39,841 bases of DNA from Yersinia artesiana (GCF_902726545.1 NZ_CACVAD010000043.1:1-39841); one strand, 5' to 3'. Positions 27,420 through 36,072 are shown, counted from the first letter of the stretch. The notes: generated by a model not told the origin, from the sequence alone. Numbers and translations: made by a program.

Positions 27420-28685
27420 CTAAACGGTGCCTTGTTCACATGGCCGGAAACCTTTCTTTGCCTGATACATCGCTTCATCTGCCCGTTGTAATAATTCATC
27501 CGGCGTTTGGGCATGGTCAGGGTAAATAGCAATCCCAATACTGAGTGAAGTGATAATTTCACTCCCATCAGGCAGCGTTATGGGTTGCGTCATACTTTTT
27601 ATAATATTGTCAGCAATGATGAGTACATCATCAGTGTTATAAATGGGTGCCAATAAGATGGCGAACTCATCACCGCCCAGGCGAGCCACTAAATCACTTT
27701 CACGTAATAATGCGCGCAGGCGGTCAGCAATGGTGGTCAGCACGACATCGCCCGCAGCATGGCCATAGTTATCATTGATTTCTTTAAAGCGATCGCCATC
27801 AAGGAATAAAACCGCGACGTGTTCGTTGGTTTTGCAATCACTGAGTGTTCGGCTTAAGCGGCCTTCAAAGTAAGCGCGGTTTGCCAACCCCGTCAGGCTA
27901 TCGTGGGCCGCGCGGTGTGCCAGAGAATCATTTTCCTGAGTAAGGTGTTTCTGCCACACTTCAAGTTCCTCCAGCAAGCCATTGAAGTCATGACTTAGCT
28001 CATTCAGCTCTGCAATTTGCGCTGATGGGACACGTTGACCAAAGCTGCGGTTGCGGCTGACATTATGCGCAACTTCAGTAATGCGATTCAGCGAGCCGAT
28101 AATGCCAAATAGCATCCGGCGGGACAAAAATATCGCCACTAGAGTGCTAAGAATAAGGCAGACAAAAAGTCCCGCTAACCCTTGCAGCAGAAAACGCAGC
28201 AAGCTGCCACCATGACCAACAATCACTATTCTGCCGATCTCATTACCAGAGTGAACAATGGGGAGCACCACCGGTTCAGGCAGCGCCCAGCGGGCGACAC
28301 TTTGCTCCATTTGATGCATGGGGCCATCGTCAGGCAATGTCCATTGGGCAACTACCCGGCCATTGACATCCATAATCTTCGCTTCGGCGACTTCTTCATT
28401 GGCGGCAATCATCGACAGCGCTTCATTCGCCACCACCGTATCACCGAAAACAACAGCAGCTTCAGTGGTATAACTGATCGAACGGGCGATCAAATGCAGG
28501 TTGTGGTCGGCGTAAACCCGTAAGGCAAACAGGGCGACTAAGGTCAGGAAAATACCGGCTGTCGCCACTGATACCAGAGCCACGATTAAATGTATTCTGC
28601 CCAATACCCGGCCCAGTGTCGGGAGCCTTGTGGCGTGAGTTTGATTCTTTATCTGCTCAGCAGATTCATTTTTTATAGAACTCAT
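27420..28685 (-). CDS. hmsD: Diguanylate cyclase HmsD (YfiN-like)
   Basis: A 421-residue membrane protein. It has a transmembrane helix at about 33-57, a periplasmic sensor domain (about 58-160), a second helix at about 163-187, a HAMP linker (about 188-240) and a GGDEF domain (about 258-410). The active loop GGDEF is at 337-341 and the I-site RESD at 328-331, five residues upstream. This is the YfiN/TpbB architecture. In Yersinia, HmsD makes the cyclic-di-GMP that drives Hms-dependent biofilm. The start overlaps the hmsC stop (ATGA), so the inhibitor and cyclase are translationally coupled. Confidence 0.9.
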   Translation of the reverse strand: MSSIKNESAEQIKNQTHATRLPTLGRVLGRIHLIVALVSVATAGIFLTLVALFALRVYADHNLHLIARSISYTTEAAVVFGDTVVANEALSMIAANEEVAEAKIMDVNGRVVAQWTLPDDGPMHQMEQSVARWALPEPVVLPIVHSGNEIGRIVIVGHGGSLLRFLLQGLAGLFVCLILSTLVAIFLSRRMLFGIIGSLNRITEVAHNVSRNRSFGQRVPSAQIAELNELSHDFNGLLEELEVWQKHLTQENDSLAHRAAHDSLTGLANRAYFEGRLSRTLSDCKTNEHVAVLFLDGDRFKEINDNYGHAAGDVVLTTIADRLRALLRESDLVARLGGDEFAILLAPIYNTDDVLIIADNIIKSMTQPITLPDGSEIITSLSIGIAIYPDHAQTPDELLQRADEAMYQAKKGFRPCEQGTV

Positions 28686-29314
28686 AATGCGTCAGCCTTT
28701 TTACGGGCAAGTTGCAACACATTGGGATGAACTCGTATCCCGGCGCGTGCTAATGCATCCATGTTGACTTTAAACGAGGCTTGCTTATCTTCCAGTAACA
28801 GACAAAACGCACTGCCCACAGTGCATTCGTCATAATCTTCGCTGATGGTCAGAACCGGCTGCCCACTGAGTTGAGTCGCCAGTTGCTGACGCTGTTGCTC
28901 CTCCAGGTGGCCCAAATAGGCCACATCACAGTTGTTTGCCAGTGAAACATCGGGTAGGGAATAGCGCAGGGTTTTAATGGGATGTGAGGTTTGCATTAAT
29001 GCTGGATTAAATAGCTCTTCTGCATAGTTCGTCGGGGCAATAACACACAAACGAATGACTGGCGGTGGGGTTGGCCAGCGCGAATAACTGATAATGCCCA
29101 GCACCATTTTTGTCGCAGCATCGCTACGTTCATGAATAAGTTCTTCACTTATGTTATTCGCCGCCATTGAAGGCAATGAAGCGAATAAAGTTAAGAGAAG
29201 TAATAATGTGAGGGCGCAGGCCTGCCGCCAGATACGCGGTGGCGTAAATAGCTTAGGTAGATAATGATATTTCACATCATTGACGCCGTTGATTGCGCAA
29301 GGTGCAATATTCAT
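28682..29314 (-). CDS. hmsC: Periplasmic cyclase inhibitor HmsC (YfiR-like)
   Basis: A 210-residue exported protein. The ATG at 29314 follows AGGAAG; the frame is open a further 16 codons upstream. A long N-region and a hydrophobic core ending SMA form the signal peptide (about 1-51). The mature part is a YfiR/DUF4154 domain. Its cysteines (C90, C129, C164, C171) are spaced 39 and 7 residues apart, the same as the two disulfides of Pseudomonas YfiR as I recall them. YfiR-type proteins repress the cyclase from the periplasm, in a redox-sensitive way. First gene of hmsCDE. Confidence 0.88.
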   Translation of the reverse strand: MNIAPCAINGVNDVKYHYLPKLFTPPRIWRQACALTLLLLLTLFASLPSMAANNISEELIHERSDAATKMVLGIISYSRWPTPPPVIRLCVIAPTNYAEELFNPALMQTSHPIKTLRYSLPDVSLANNCDVAYLGHLEEQQRQQLATQLSGQPVLTISEDYDECTVGSAFCLLLEDKQASFKVNMDALARAGIRVHPNVLQLARKKADAL

Positions 29315-29460
29315 ATTTGCGCTTCCTGTAGGACGACGTGACTCACATGTTAATGGCAGCACCAGAAAAGAAACGCCGCTAATCTATTATAAGAATTAAT
29401 TGCCTCATTAATAGTCATGGTATCGGCAATATGAGATTTATCTTAAATACTCTTTGCGAT

Positions 29461-29492
29461 AGATAAAAAAAGCCCGGCAGAGTCGCCGGGTT
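29461..29492 (-). terminator. Strong minus-strand terminator
   Basis: On the minus strand AACCCGGC-GACTCT-GCCGGGCT is followed by TTTTTTTATC. This is a classical rho-independent terminator. It would end transcripts coming from the element at 29531-29630 or from the ATPase gene. Confidence 0.85.
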
Positions 29493-29530
29493 CAGACTGC
29501 TAACAACCCCCAACGACTCGATCATGCAAG

Positions 29531-29630
29531 GTGAGGACAGGTAGAAGAGTAAAGCGTCCGCGCCAGGGATGGCGCGGGTCGAGCCATCAGGGACGATTTT
29601 ACGGCGTCTTTACGATCTACCTGTTTTCAC
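29531..29630. ncRNA. Candidate structured RNA or structured repeat
   Basis: Within the 391-bp gap between hmsC and the ATPase gene, 29531-29545 pairs with 29616-29630 over 15 positions (13 Watson-Crick and two G-U if read on the plus strand). Inside this, GTAAAG (29549-29554) pairs with CTTTAC (29608-29613). At the top, CCGCGCC-AGGGAT-GGCGCGG (29558-29577) is a 7-bp hairpin, and ATC-AGGGAC-GAT (29586-29597) is a weaker one. Both loops carry AGGGA. The G-U pairs favour the plus strand, but the only terminator with a T-run faces minus. No ORF is present. Family not identified. Confidence 0.5.
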
Positions 29631-29656
29631 CGATGCGAGCACTTTGTCATTAACCT

Positions 29657-29680
29657 AAGCCCGGCAAAGTCGCCGGGCTT
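29657..29680 (-). terminator. Terminator-like hairpin after the P-type ATPase gene
   Basis: AAGCCCGGC and GCCGGGCTT form a perfect 9-bp stem around a six-base loop, 26 bp past the ATPase stop codon. The minus-strand tail is TTAGGTTAAT, only weakly T-rich. The stem repeats the sequence of the hairpin at 29471-29492. Confidence 0.6.
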
Positions 29681-29705
29681 GAAGGGGGGCTGATTGATAT
29701 CAGAC

Positions 29706-32417
29706 TCAATTCGCTGCGCGTTTGAAGCGCCCGATGACCCATTTCTCGACTTCGACAATCAAGAAGATGGCGATAGAAACCAACAGTGTGATACCCCAGT
29801 AATAAGCAGGTAATGGCTCGGTACCGAAAGCGGTATTCATAAATGGCAGATAGATAATGGCTAGCTGCAACAGAATCAGCACACCAGAAACCAACCACAG
29901 CCCCTTGTTAACAAAGACTTCTTTGTTCAGTGGGAATCTGTCCATCACCCGGCAGTTGAACATGTAAATCCATTGTGCGGTCACCAGGGTTTGCATCAAC
30001 ACGGTGCGGATGAATTCAGTGCTGTAGCCGCGCGGTTCCATGTAGGCTTCCAGGGCAAAGGCGCTGCACGCTATCAAGGTACCGACAAATGCGATACGCC
30101 AAATAGCATGACCATCTAACACATGTTTTGATGGGTCGCGCGGGTTGCGGCGCATGATGCCTCTTTCTGCCGGTTCAAATGCTAAACCGAATGAAAGCGT
30201 GGTGGAGGTTGCCATGTTTATCCATAGGATTTGCAATGGCGTCAGTGGAATAACTGCACCCACCAGGATAGCAAAGATGATTAACAATCCTTGTGCCAGG
30301 TTGGTCGGCAAGACAAACAGAATGGTTTTCTTCAGGTTATCGTAGACACGGCGGCCTTCTTCAACCGCGTGAGCAATAGTGGCGAAGTTATCATCTGACA
30401 GCACCATATCGGCGGCTTCTTTGGTCACCTCGGTGCCTTTGATGCCCATGGCGATCCCCACATCGGCCTGTTTCAGTGCCGGTGCATCGTTGACGCCATC
30501 GCCAGTCATCCCCACTATTTCGCCTTTCTCTTGCAAGGCTTTAACCAGACGCAGTTTGTGCTCTGGGCTGGTGCGGGCGAAAATATCATAACGAACGGCT
30601 GCTTCAGCCAGTTCTTTATCGTCCATATGCTCTAACTGGCCGCCGGTAATGGAGTCTTTGCCATTACCTATACCCAGCATGGCACCAATCGCCATTGCAG
30701 TTTCCTGATGGTCGCCGGTGATCATTTTCACGCGAATGCCAGCCTGTTGGCAGGTCGCAATGGCGTCAATCGCTTCAGGGCGTGGTGGGTCCATCATGCC
30801 GGCGATGCCGACGAAGATCATACCTTGCTGGATATCGCTGTGCCCTAGCTCGCTGACCGTCTGTTCCGTTGGACGGTAAGCCGCCGCTAACATGCGCAGG
30901 CCCTGCTTGGTGTAGCGCGTCATCTCGGCATCCCAGTAATCACGGCGGAAAGGAATGACGCCTTTATCCGTCAGTTCTTGCTGGCAGAAGGTAAACAGTA
31001 CATCTGGCGCGCCGGTCAGGAAGATACAGCTTTCGGACTCAACCTGATGGCTGGTGGCCATATATTTATAGGCAGAATCGAAAGGAATTTTTCCGTGTTG
31101 ACTCACCTGGCCCAGTTCAATACCTGACTTGGCTGCTAAGACTTTCAATGCGCCTTCGGTTGGGCCGCCGACGATAGTCCAATGGCCTTGGTCGTTCTTT
31201 TGAATCTGGCTGTCATTACATAAATTCACCGCAGTGATAAATGTTTTTAACGGCCCTGCCAGCACAGCTTGCTGTTCGCTGCCTTCTGGATAAATGTTAC
31301 CCACTGGCTCATAGCTTTCACCGGTGACCTGGTAGCAGTTATCGGCCAAAATCACCGCTTTGACGGTCATTTCGTTCATCGTCAAGGTGCCGGTTTTATC
31401 GGAACAGACGACGGTCATGGCACCCAGGGTTTCTACCGTTGGCAGCTTGCGAATAATCGCGCGGTTGCGCGCCATTGCTTGCACACCCAAGGACAGAATA
31501 ATCGAAATAATCGCCGGTAACCCTTCAGGCACCGAGGCTACCGCCAGGCTTATCAGGGCTAACAACAACTCATTGACCGGCAGGTCGCGCAGAATAAAGG
31601 CGAAGACGAACAAGAATGCCATCATCACCAGAATCAGGATGAAAATTGCTTTGCCCAGGCGGTCCATCTGTTGCAACAGGGGAGTACGAGTGGCTTCAAC
31701 CGCTGACATCATCTGGTTGATATGGCCCAGCTCGGTATTACCGCCACTGGCAATGACTACCCCTTTTGCGGTACCGGCACTGATAGTGGTGCCAGAGAAT
31801 AGCAGGTTTTTGCGATCACCGATTACTGATTCGTTTTCAATGACTTCAATTTGCTTTTCCACGACGGTTGATTCGCCCGTCAGGATTGCTTCTTCAATTT
31901 GGAGGTTGTGGGCTTCAAGTAAGCGCAAGTCAGCCGGGATTTTATCCCCCGGTTTCAATGTGACGATATCACCCGGCACCAAATCTTGTGCATCAATGGT
32001 TTTCGCATTGCCATCACGAATGACCACAGCTTTACTGGAGAGCATGTTTTGGATGCTTTTCAGTGACTTCTCAGCTTTATTTTCCTGAACATAACCAATT
32101 AATGCATTAATAACGGCGACACAAAGAATGATAATGGTATCGACAGAGTGGCCCATCAGGCCTTTGACTAACGCAGCAGCTAATAAGATGTAAATCAGGA
32201 CGTCATTAAAGTGAGCGAGAAATTGTAGCAGGGGATGCTTACTTTTTTTGGCGGGTAACGCGTTGGGGCCGTATTGTTTAAGGCGTTCTTCAGCTTCTTG
32301 TTGGCTTAACCCTTCTTCGCGGCTATTGAGCTGCTGCAAAGATTCTTCCACGGTAAGTTGATACCAGGCCTGGCCTTCTGGCGGCGAGGCGGGTTTGGGA
32401 TTTGATGAGTTTTGCAT
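29706..32417 (-). CDS. Type II cation-transporting P-type ATPase
   Basis: A 903-residue inner-membrane pump. It shows TGES (180-183, actuator domain), PEGLP (297-301, helix 4), the phosphorylated aspartate D340 in CSDKTGTLT, KGTEVTKEA and MTGDGVND, with about ten helices. Overall it is PacL/SERCA-like. The helix-6 motif is NMATSTTLSFGLAFEP rather than NxxTDxxPA, so one canonical calcium-site aspartate is missing; as I recall this resembles mycobacterial CtpF. Calcium specificity should not be assumed. It has an AAGAAGG ribosome-binding site and a possible leader ORF upstream. Confidence 0.88.
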   Translation of the reverse strand: MQNSSNPKPASPPEGQAWYQLTVEESLQQLNSREEGLSQQEAEERLKQYGPNALPAKKSKHPLLQFLAHFNDVLIYILLAAALVKGLMGHSVDTIIILCVAVINALIGYVQENKAEKSLKSIQNMLSSKAVVIRDGNAKTIDAQDLVPGDIVTLKPGDKIPADLRLLEAHNLQIEEAILTGESTVVEKQIEVIENESVIGDRKNLLFSGTTISAGTAKGVVIASGGNTELGHINQMMSAVEATRTPLLQQMDRLGKAIFILILVMMAFLFVFAFILRDLPVNELLLALISLAVASVPEGLPAIISIILSLGVQAMARNRAIIRKLPTVETLGAMTVVCSDKTGTLTMNEMTVKAVILADNCYQVTGESYEPVGNIYPEGSEQQAVLAGPLKTFITAVNLCNDSQIQKNDQGHWTIVGGPTEGALKVLAAKSGIELGQVSQHGKIPFDSAYKYMATSHQVESESCIFLTGAPDVLFTFCQQELTDKGVIPFRRDYWDAEMTRYTKQGLRMLAAAYRPTEQTVSELGHSDIQQGMIFVGIAGMMDPPRPEAIDAIATCQQAGIRVKMITGDHQETAMAIGAMLGIGNGKDSITGGQLEHMDDKELAEAAVRYDIFARTSPEHKLRLVKALQEKGEIVGMTGDGVNDAPALKQADVGIAMGIKGTEVTKEAADMVLSDDNFATIAHAVEEGRRVYDNLKKTILFVLPTNLAQGLLIIFAILVGAVIPLTPLQILWINMATSTTLSFGLAFEPAERGIMRRNPRDPSKHVLDGHAIWRIAFVGTLIACSAFALEAYMEPRGYSTEFIRTVLMQTLVTAQWIYMFNCRVMDRFPLNKEVFVNKGLWLVSGVLILLQLAIIYLPFMNTAFGTEPLPAYYWGITLLVSIAIFLIVEVEKWVIGRFKRAAN

Positions 32418-32949
32418 TGAAAGAACCTTCTTAAAAATTAAAATGTAAAAATCTGAAATCTATCTGTTTTTCATCTCATTACCGTCGAGGTTAACGGCGC
32501 AGGGCAGTGAATACTCTTCCATGAAAAGATCCTGCTCCTTTATTATTTGATTTTTATTAAAAGACAAAAAAATGATTCTGAATGATATATTTACAACAAC
32601 ATAGTTATATTAAGCAAGGATAGTAGATTTTTATCAAAATAGTGTCTTGATCTGAGATAATAAAGTCGAAATATTTAGTCGTAATTATTGGCTAACCTAG
32701 TGAATAATAAGTCATTAGATAGTGAATTATCCTGTCAGCTATCTACGCCAATGCTCTGAGTATCATCAGCCATTTGAGCTATCATCCGAAAAGATTAATT
32801 ATCCATGTCTGGTTGTATGTGTAATCGCTGGCTATCAGGTGAAACTCTTAGTTAGTATGTCCTGCTGCCGGAACTAATTATGACTATGCTAATCAGAAGT
32901 TGCGGTAAGTGAAATGCAGTAGCCAACAACCGGTGAGGAAACAGTAAGT
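32418..32949. other. Divergent intergenic region, ATPase / slt
   Basis: A 532-bp AT-rich region. Apart from the small leader ORF at 32460-32522 (listed separately) I see no gene. I looked for the yybP-ykoY and M-box riboswitch signatures sometimes found before such ATPases and did not recognise either. Confidence 0.4.
32460..32522 (-). CDS. Putative 20-codon leader peptide upstream of the ATPase
   Basis: A 20-residue frame that starts MEEYSLPCAV and ends MKNR before TAG. AGGA lies eight bases before the ATG. The stop is 42 nt before the ATPase start codon. The acidic, proline-containing N-terminus recalls leader peptides that destabilise the ribosome at low magnesium (MgtL type), but similarity is only in composition. 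It may also be a chance ORF. Confidence 0.4.
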   Translation of the reverse strand: MEEYSLPCAVNLDGNEMKNR

Positions 32950-34869
32950 ATGGACAAGTGGCGATATCTGGCGATTGGCGTGTGTCTGGTGACGACTTCA
33001 GGAGTGGCATTCGCCGACTCCATTGATGCCCAACGGCAACGCTATCAGCAAGTTAAGCTGGCATGGGACAGTAATCAGATGGATACCGTGGCGCAACTGA
33101 TGCCGACGTTACGCGATTATCCGCTGTATCCGTATCTGGAATACCGCCAGTTAACTCAAGATTTAAGCCAAGTGAGTGCGGCGCAAGTGACCGATTTCTT
33201 AAGTCGTAACCCTACGTTGCCGCCAGCACGTTCGCTATCATCCCGTTTTGTAAACGAATTGGCGCGTCGTGAAGATTGGCGTGGGTTATTGGCGTTCAGT
33301 CCGCAAGCACCTAAACCGGTGGCAGCCCGCTGTAATTATTACTACGCCAAATGGGCAACAGGCGAACAGCAAGTTGCCTGGGATGGTGCCAGCGAAATTT
33401 GGCTCAACGGTCAGGCGCTTCCGGGCAGTTGCGATAAATTATTCAGTGTCTGGCAACAAGCCGGGCATCAAACTCCGCTGGCAACACTGGCCCGTATGAA
33501 ACTTGCTCTTAAAGAGGGTAATGCCAGTTTGGTGAGTTATTTACTGAAACAGCTACCAGCGGATTACCAGACCATGGGGACGGCATTGGCGAAACTGCAA
33601 AGTGATCCGGCCAGTGTTGAAAGCTTTGCTCGTACCGTCGGGCCGACTGACTTCACCCGTTCTGCTACCACCATTGCGTTTACCCGACTGGCGCGTCAGG
33701 ACGTGGAAAATGCGCGCGCGATGATCCCAACATTGGCGCGGCTGCAAAAAATGAGTGACAGCGAGAAGTTGGAGCTGGAAGAAGCGGTCGCCTGGCGTTT
33801 GATGGGCAATGATGCAACTTATGATCAAGCGAAATGGCGCGATCAAGTCACTTTGCGTAGCCATTCAACTCCTTTGCTGGAGCGCCGTATCCGCATGTCG
33901 CTGGGTAGTGGCGACCGGCAAGGGTTAGCAGCCTGGATGGCCCGTTTGCCGGCGGATGCACAAAATAAGGATGAATGGCGCTACTGGCGTGCTTCATTGT
34001 TGTTAGAGCAAGGTAAGAAAGCTGAGGGCGAAGCCATTTTGCGCAGCCTGATGCAGGAGCGAGGCTTCTATCCGATGGTTGCCGCGCAAAAACTGGGTGT
34101 TCCTTATCCAATCAATGTTGAGGTAGCGGCCAAACCCGATGCCTCGCTGGCAAAACGACCTGAAATTGCCCGGGTGCGTGAGTTGATGTATTGGAATCTG
34201 GACAACCTGGCGCGCAATGAGTGGAGCTATCTGGTTGCCAGCCGCAGCAAACCTGAGCAGGAAGCACTGGCACGCTATGCATTTAATCAGAAGTGGGCCG
34301 ATTTGAGTGTTCAGGCGACCATTGTTGCCAAGTTATGGGATCATCTGGAAGAGCGTTTCCCACTGGCGTGGCCAAAAGAGTTCCGTCAGGCGACTGAAGG
34401 CAAGGGGATAACGCCAAGTTATGCCATGGCGATTGCTCGTCAGGAAAGTGCCTGGAATCCAAAAGCGCAATCTCCCGTCGGGGCAACTGGCCTGATGCAG
34501 GTGATGCCACGGACTGCGGAGCACACCGTTAAACTGAATAACATTCCCGGTTATGTGAACAGCAGCCAGTTGCTTGATCCTGTCACCAACATTGAGATTG
34601 GCACCAGCTATCTGGAAGAGGTCTATCAGCAATTTGGGCGCAATCGGATCCTCTCCAGCGCGGCCTATAATGCCGGCCCATCGCGGGTCAATACCTGGCT
34701 GGGAAATAGCGGCGGGCAGGTGGATGCCGTAGCATTCATCGAAAGTATCCCGTTTTCTGAAACACGAGGATATGTGAAAAACGTATTGGCTTATGATGCG
34801 TTCTATCGTCACTTTATGAATCGCCCAGCTAAGGTGCTGAGTGATGCCGAGTGGCAAAGACGCTACTGA
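32950..34869 (+). CDS. slt: Soluble lytic murein transglycosylase
   Basis: A 639-residue periplasmic enzyme that cleaves the MurNAc-GlcNAc bond of peptidoglycan with formation of 1,6-anhydro-MurNAc. Residues 1-22 form a signal peptide (ending AFA before DS). A long alpha-helical superhelix follows, and the C-terminal SLT domain carries the catalytic E499 in ARQESAWNP, then SPVGATGLMQVMP and SAAYNAGPSRV. Mature numbering puts the glutamate at 477, next to E478 of E. coli Slt70. GAGGA lies 11 bp before the ATG. Confidence 0.95.
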   Translation: MDKWRYLAIGVCLVTTSGVAFADSIDAQRQRYQQVKLAWDSNQMDTVAQLMPTLRDYPLYPYLEYRQLTQDLSQVSAAQVTDFLSRNPTLPPARSLSSRFVNELARREDWRGLLAFSPQAPKPVAARCNYYYAKWATGEQQVAWDGASEIWLNGQALPGSCDKLFSVWQQAGHQTPLATLARMKLALKEGNASLVSYLLKQLPADYQTMGTALAKLQSDPASVESFARTVGPTDFTRSATTIAFTRLARQDVENARAMIPTLARLQKMSDSEKLELEEAVAWRLMGNDATYDQAKWRDQVTLRSHSTPLLERRIRMSLGSGDRQGLAAWMARLPADAQNKDEWRYWRASLLLEQGKKAEGEAILRSLMQERGFYPMVAAQKLGVPYPINVEVAAKPDASLAKRPEIARVRELMYWNLDNLARNEWSYLVASRSKPEQEALARYAFNQKWADLSVQATIVAKLWDHLEERFPLAWPKEFRQATEGKGITPSYAMAIARQESAWNPKAQSPVGATGLMQVMPRTAEHTVKLNNIPGYVNSSQLLDPVTNIEIGTSYLEEVYQQFGRNRILSSAAYNAGPSRVNTWLGNSGGQVDAVAFIESIPFSETRGYVKNVLAYDAFYRHFMNRPAKVLSDAEWQRRY

Positions 34870-34874
34870 TCCCC

Positions 34875-35124
34875 TTCGTCCTTGAAGCCGCAGGGGTGTT
34901 AGCTACGCGCACTTACCCGAATCACTGACTTGTGTCAGCTCATCGGGATGCGTTTGCTTGCTGCCTACCTGCGACACCAATGACTTTGGGGTTCCTCTTC
35001 GTCCTTGAAGCCGCAGGGGTGTTAGCGGCGCTTGCGCCCCCGAATCACTGACTTGTGTCAGCTCATCGGGATTTACTCGCTTGCTGCTTTGCCGCAACGC
35101 CAATGACTTTGAGGTTCCTCTTCG
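34875..35124. repeat. Two tandem 123-bp ERIC-like repeats
   Basis: Units begin at 34875 and 34998 with TTCGTCCTTGAAGCCGCAGG, and a third TTCG begins at 35121, so the period is exactly 123 bp. Each core, CCCGAATCACTGACTTGTGT and CAGCTCATCGGGAT, aligns with the ERIC-family copy at 26608. The units differ most around 34911-34920 and 35028-35040 and in the right arm. They fill the slt-trpR gap up to the trpR promoter. Confidence 0.88.
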
Positions 35125-35167
35125 CGCCCAAGCTCTTTGGCTATACCTGAGGTTATGGTAAGCTGTT

Positions 35168-35186
35168 GTACTAGTTAAATAGTATG
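35168..35186. promoter_or_regulatory. trpR: Trp operator of trpR
   Basis: GTACTAGTTAAATAGTATG is a near match to the trp operator core (ACTAGTTAACTAGT), 15 bp before the trpR ATG, with a possible -10 (TAGTAT, 35180-35185) inside it. Autorepression by TrpR with tryptophan is inferred. Confidence 0.8.
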
Positions 35187-35200
35187 GCAGCTTTCCTATC

Positions 35201-35536
35201 ATGACAAAACTACGATTGACCGATCCGAATCTGTCGAATGACGATAATCAGCACTGGCTGACTTTTGTTGCGCTACTGCAAGATGCCATTGCGCAAGACC
35301 TCCATTTACCGCTATTACAACTGATGCTGACACCGGATGAACGCACGGCTTTGGGGACAAGAGTGCGTATCATTGAGGAATTAATGCGAGGAGATTTAAG
35401 TCAGCGTGAACTCAAAAATCAATTGGGTGCTGGTATTGCGACCATCACCCGCGGTTCCAATAGCCTGAAAGCCGCCCCTCCAGAGTTGAAAAGCTGGTTG
35501 GAAGCCCAGTTGCTGGCAGAAAATAAGCCGTCCTGA
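35201..35536 (+). CDS. trpR: Trp operon repressor
   Basis: A 111-residue all-helical dimeric repressor that binds operators of trp genes when loaded with L-tryptophan. The helix-turn-helix is at about 68-90 ([22 protein letters not shown]), preceded by [14 protein letters not shown]. It is three residues longer than the E. coli protein. No strong Shine-Dalgarno precedes the ATG. It converges on yjjX with eight bases between them, as in E. coli. Confidence 0.96.
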   Translation: MTKLRLTDPNLSNDDNQHWLTFVALLQDAIAQDLHLPLLQLMLTPDERTALGTRVRIIEELMRGDLSQRELKNQLGAGIATITRGSNSLKAAPPELKSWLEAQLLAENKPS

Positions 35537-35544
35537 ATTTATTC

Positions 35545-36072
35545 CTACCGTGCCGGGCGCTGGTAAATTTCATTATGAAAGGGAACCAGTGCCAATAGCA
35601 GTGCCTGATGGTAGACGCTGGTTCGGGTCAATTTGCCGTCGGTGAAAATCCCGATGGCTCCCCCCTTGTGTTTCACATTCGATATACCGGTTAAATCTGC
35701 CATTTCGTCGCCTAGCTCACGGCCTTGGCGAATTCCTTGCAATATAATATCGGGCAACATCAAACTGGCAGAACGAGATTCTCCTCGCAGCTGCAAGTGC
35801 TCAATTACCATCCATGCAAAGGTCATATTATCTTCAATGCCGGCTTCAACCCCGACCCAAAAATCTGCTTCAGGACGTATCTGACGTGCATTGCTCACTC
35901 GTTGTCTGGCACCTGTACGTGTCTCGGCGCTACCTATCGGTTGCAGGGGAACGCCACTGTCGACATTGACACCTTCAATGCGATACTGATCAGGGCCATA
36001 AACATCATCGAACGCGAGGCTGATAGCCTTAATCTTTGCAGGGTTGGTAGTTGCAGCAACAACATGGTACAT
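35545..36072 (-). CDS. yjjX: Inosine/xanthosine triphosphatase
   Basis: A 175-residue house-cleaning NTPase that hydrolyses ITP and XTP to keep deaminated purines out of nucleic acids. It shows [11 protein letters not shown] near the N-terminus, [17 protein letters not shown] (about 39-55), [13 protein letters not shown] and the C-terminal [11 protein letters not shown]. The ATG at 36072 gives the E. coli-like [11 protein letters not shown] start; an in-frame GTG at 36084 is less likely. Confidence 0.93.
   Translation of the reverse strand: MYHVVAATTNPAKIKAISLAFDDVYGPDQYRIEGVNVDSGVPLQPIGSAETRTGARQRVSNARQIRPEADFWVGVEAGIEDNMTFAWMVIEHLQLRGESRSASLMLPDIILQGIRQGRELGDEMADLTGISNVKHKGGAIGIFTDGKLTRTSVYHQALLLALVPFHNEIYQRPAR

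Noticed and set aside
29521-29640. CsrB/CsrC-type sponge RNA
   Set aside because: Only about three GGA motifs are present, far fewer than in the CsrB family, and the framing hairpins and genomic context differ. Kept only as an unassigned structured element.
31360-32088. 242-codon open frame on the plus strand
   Set aside because: It is antisense to the P-type ATPase gene, very rich in Ser, Arg and Ile and without motifs.
32418-32949. yybP-ykoY or Mg2+ riboswitch before the ATPase
   Set aside because: The conserved loops of those riboswitches were not recognisable on the minus strand.
34333-34857. 174-codon open frame on the minus strand
   Set aside because: It is antisense to the SLT domain of slt, whose catalytic motifs are unmistakable.
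34875-35124. CRISPR array
   Set aside because: The 123-bp direct repeats have no spacers and there are no cas genes; they align with ERIC elements.
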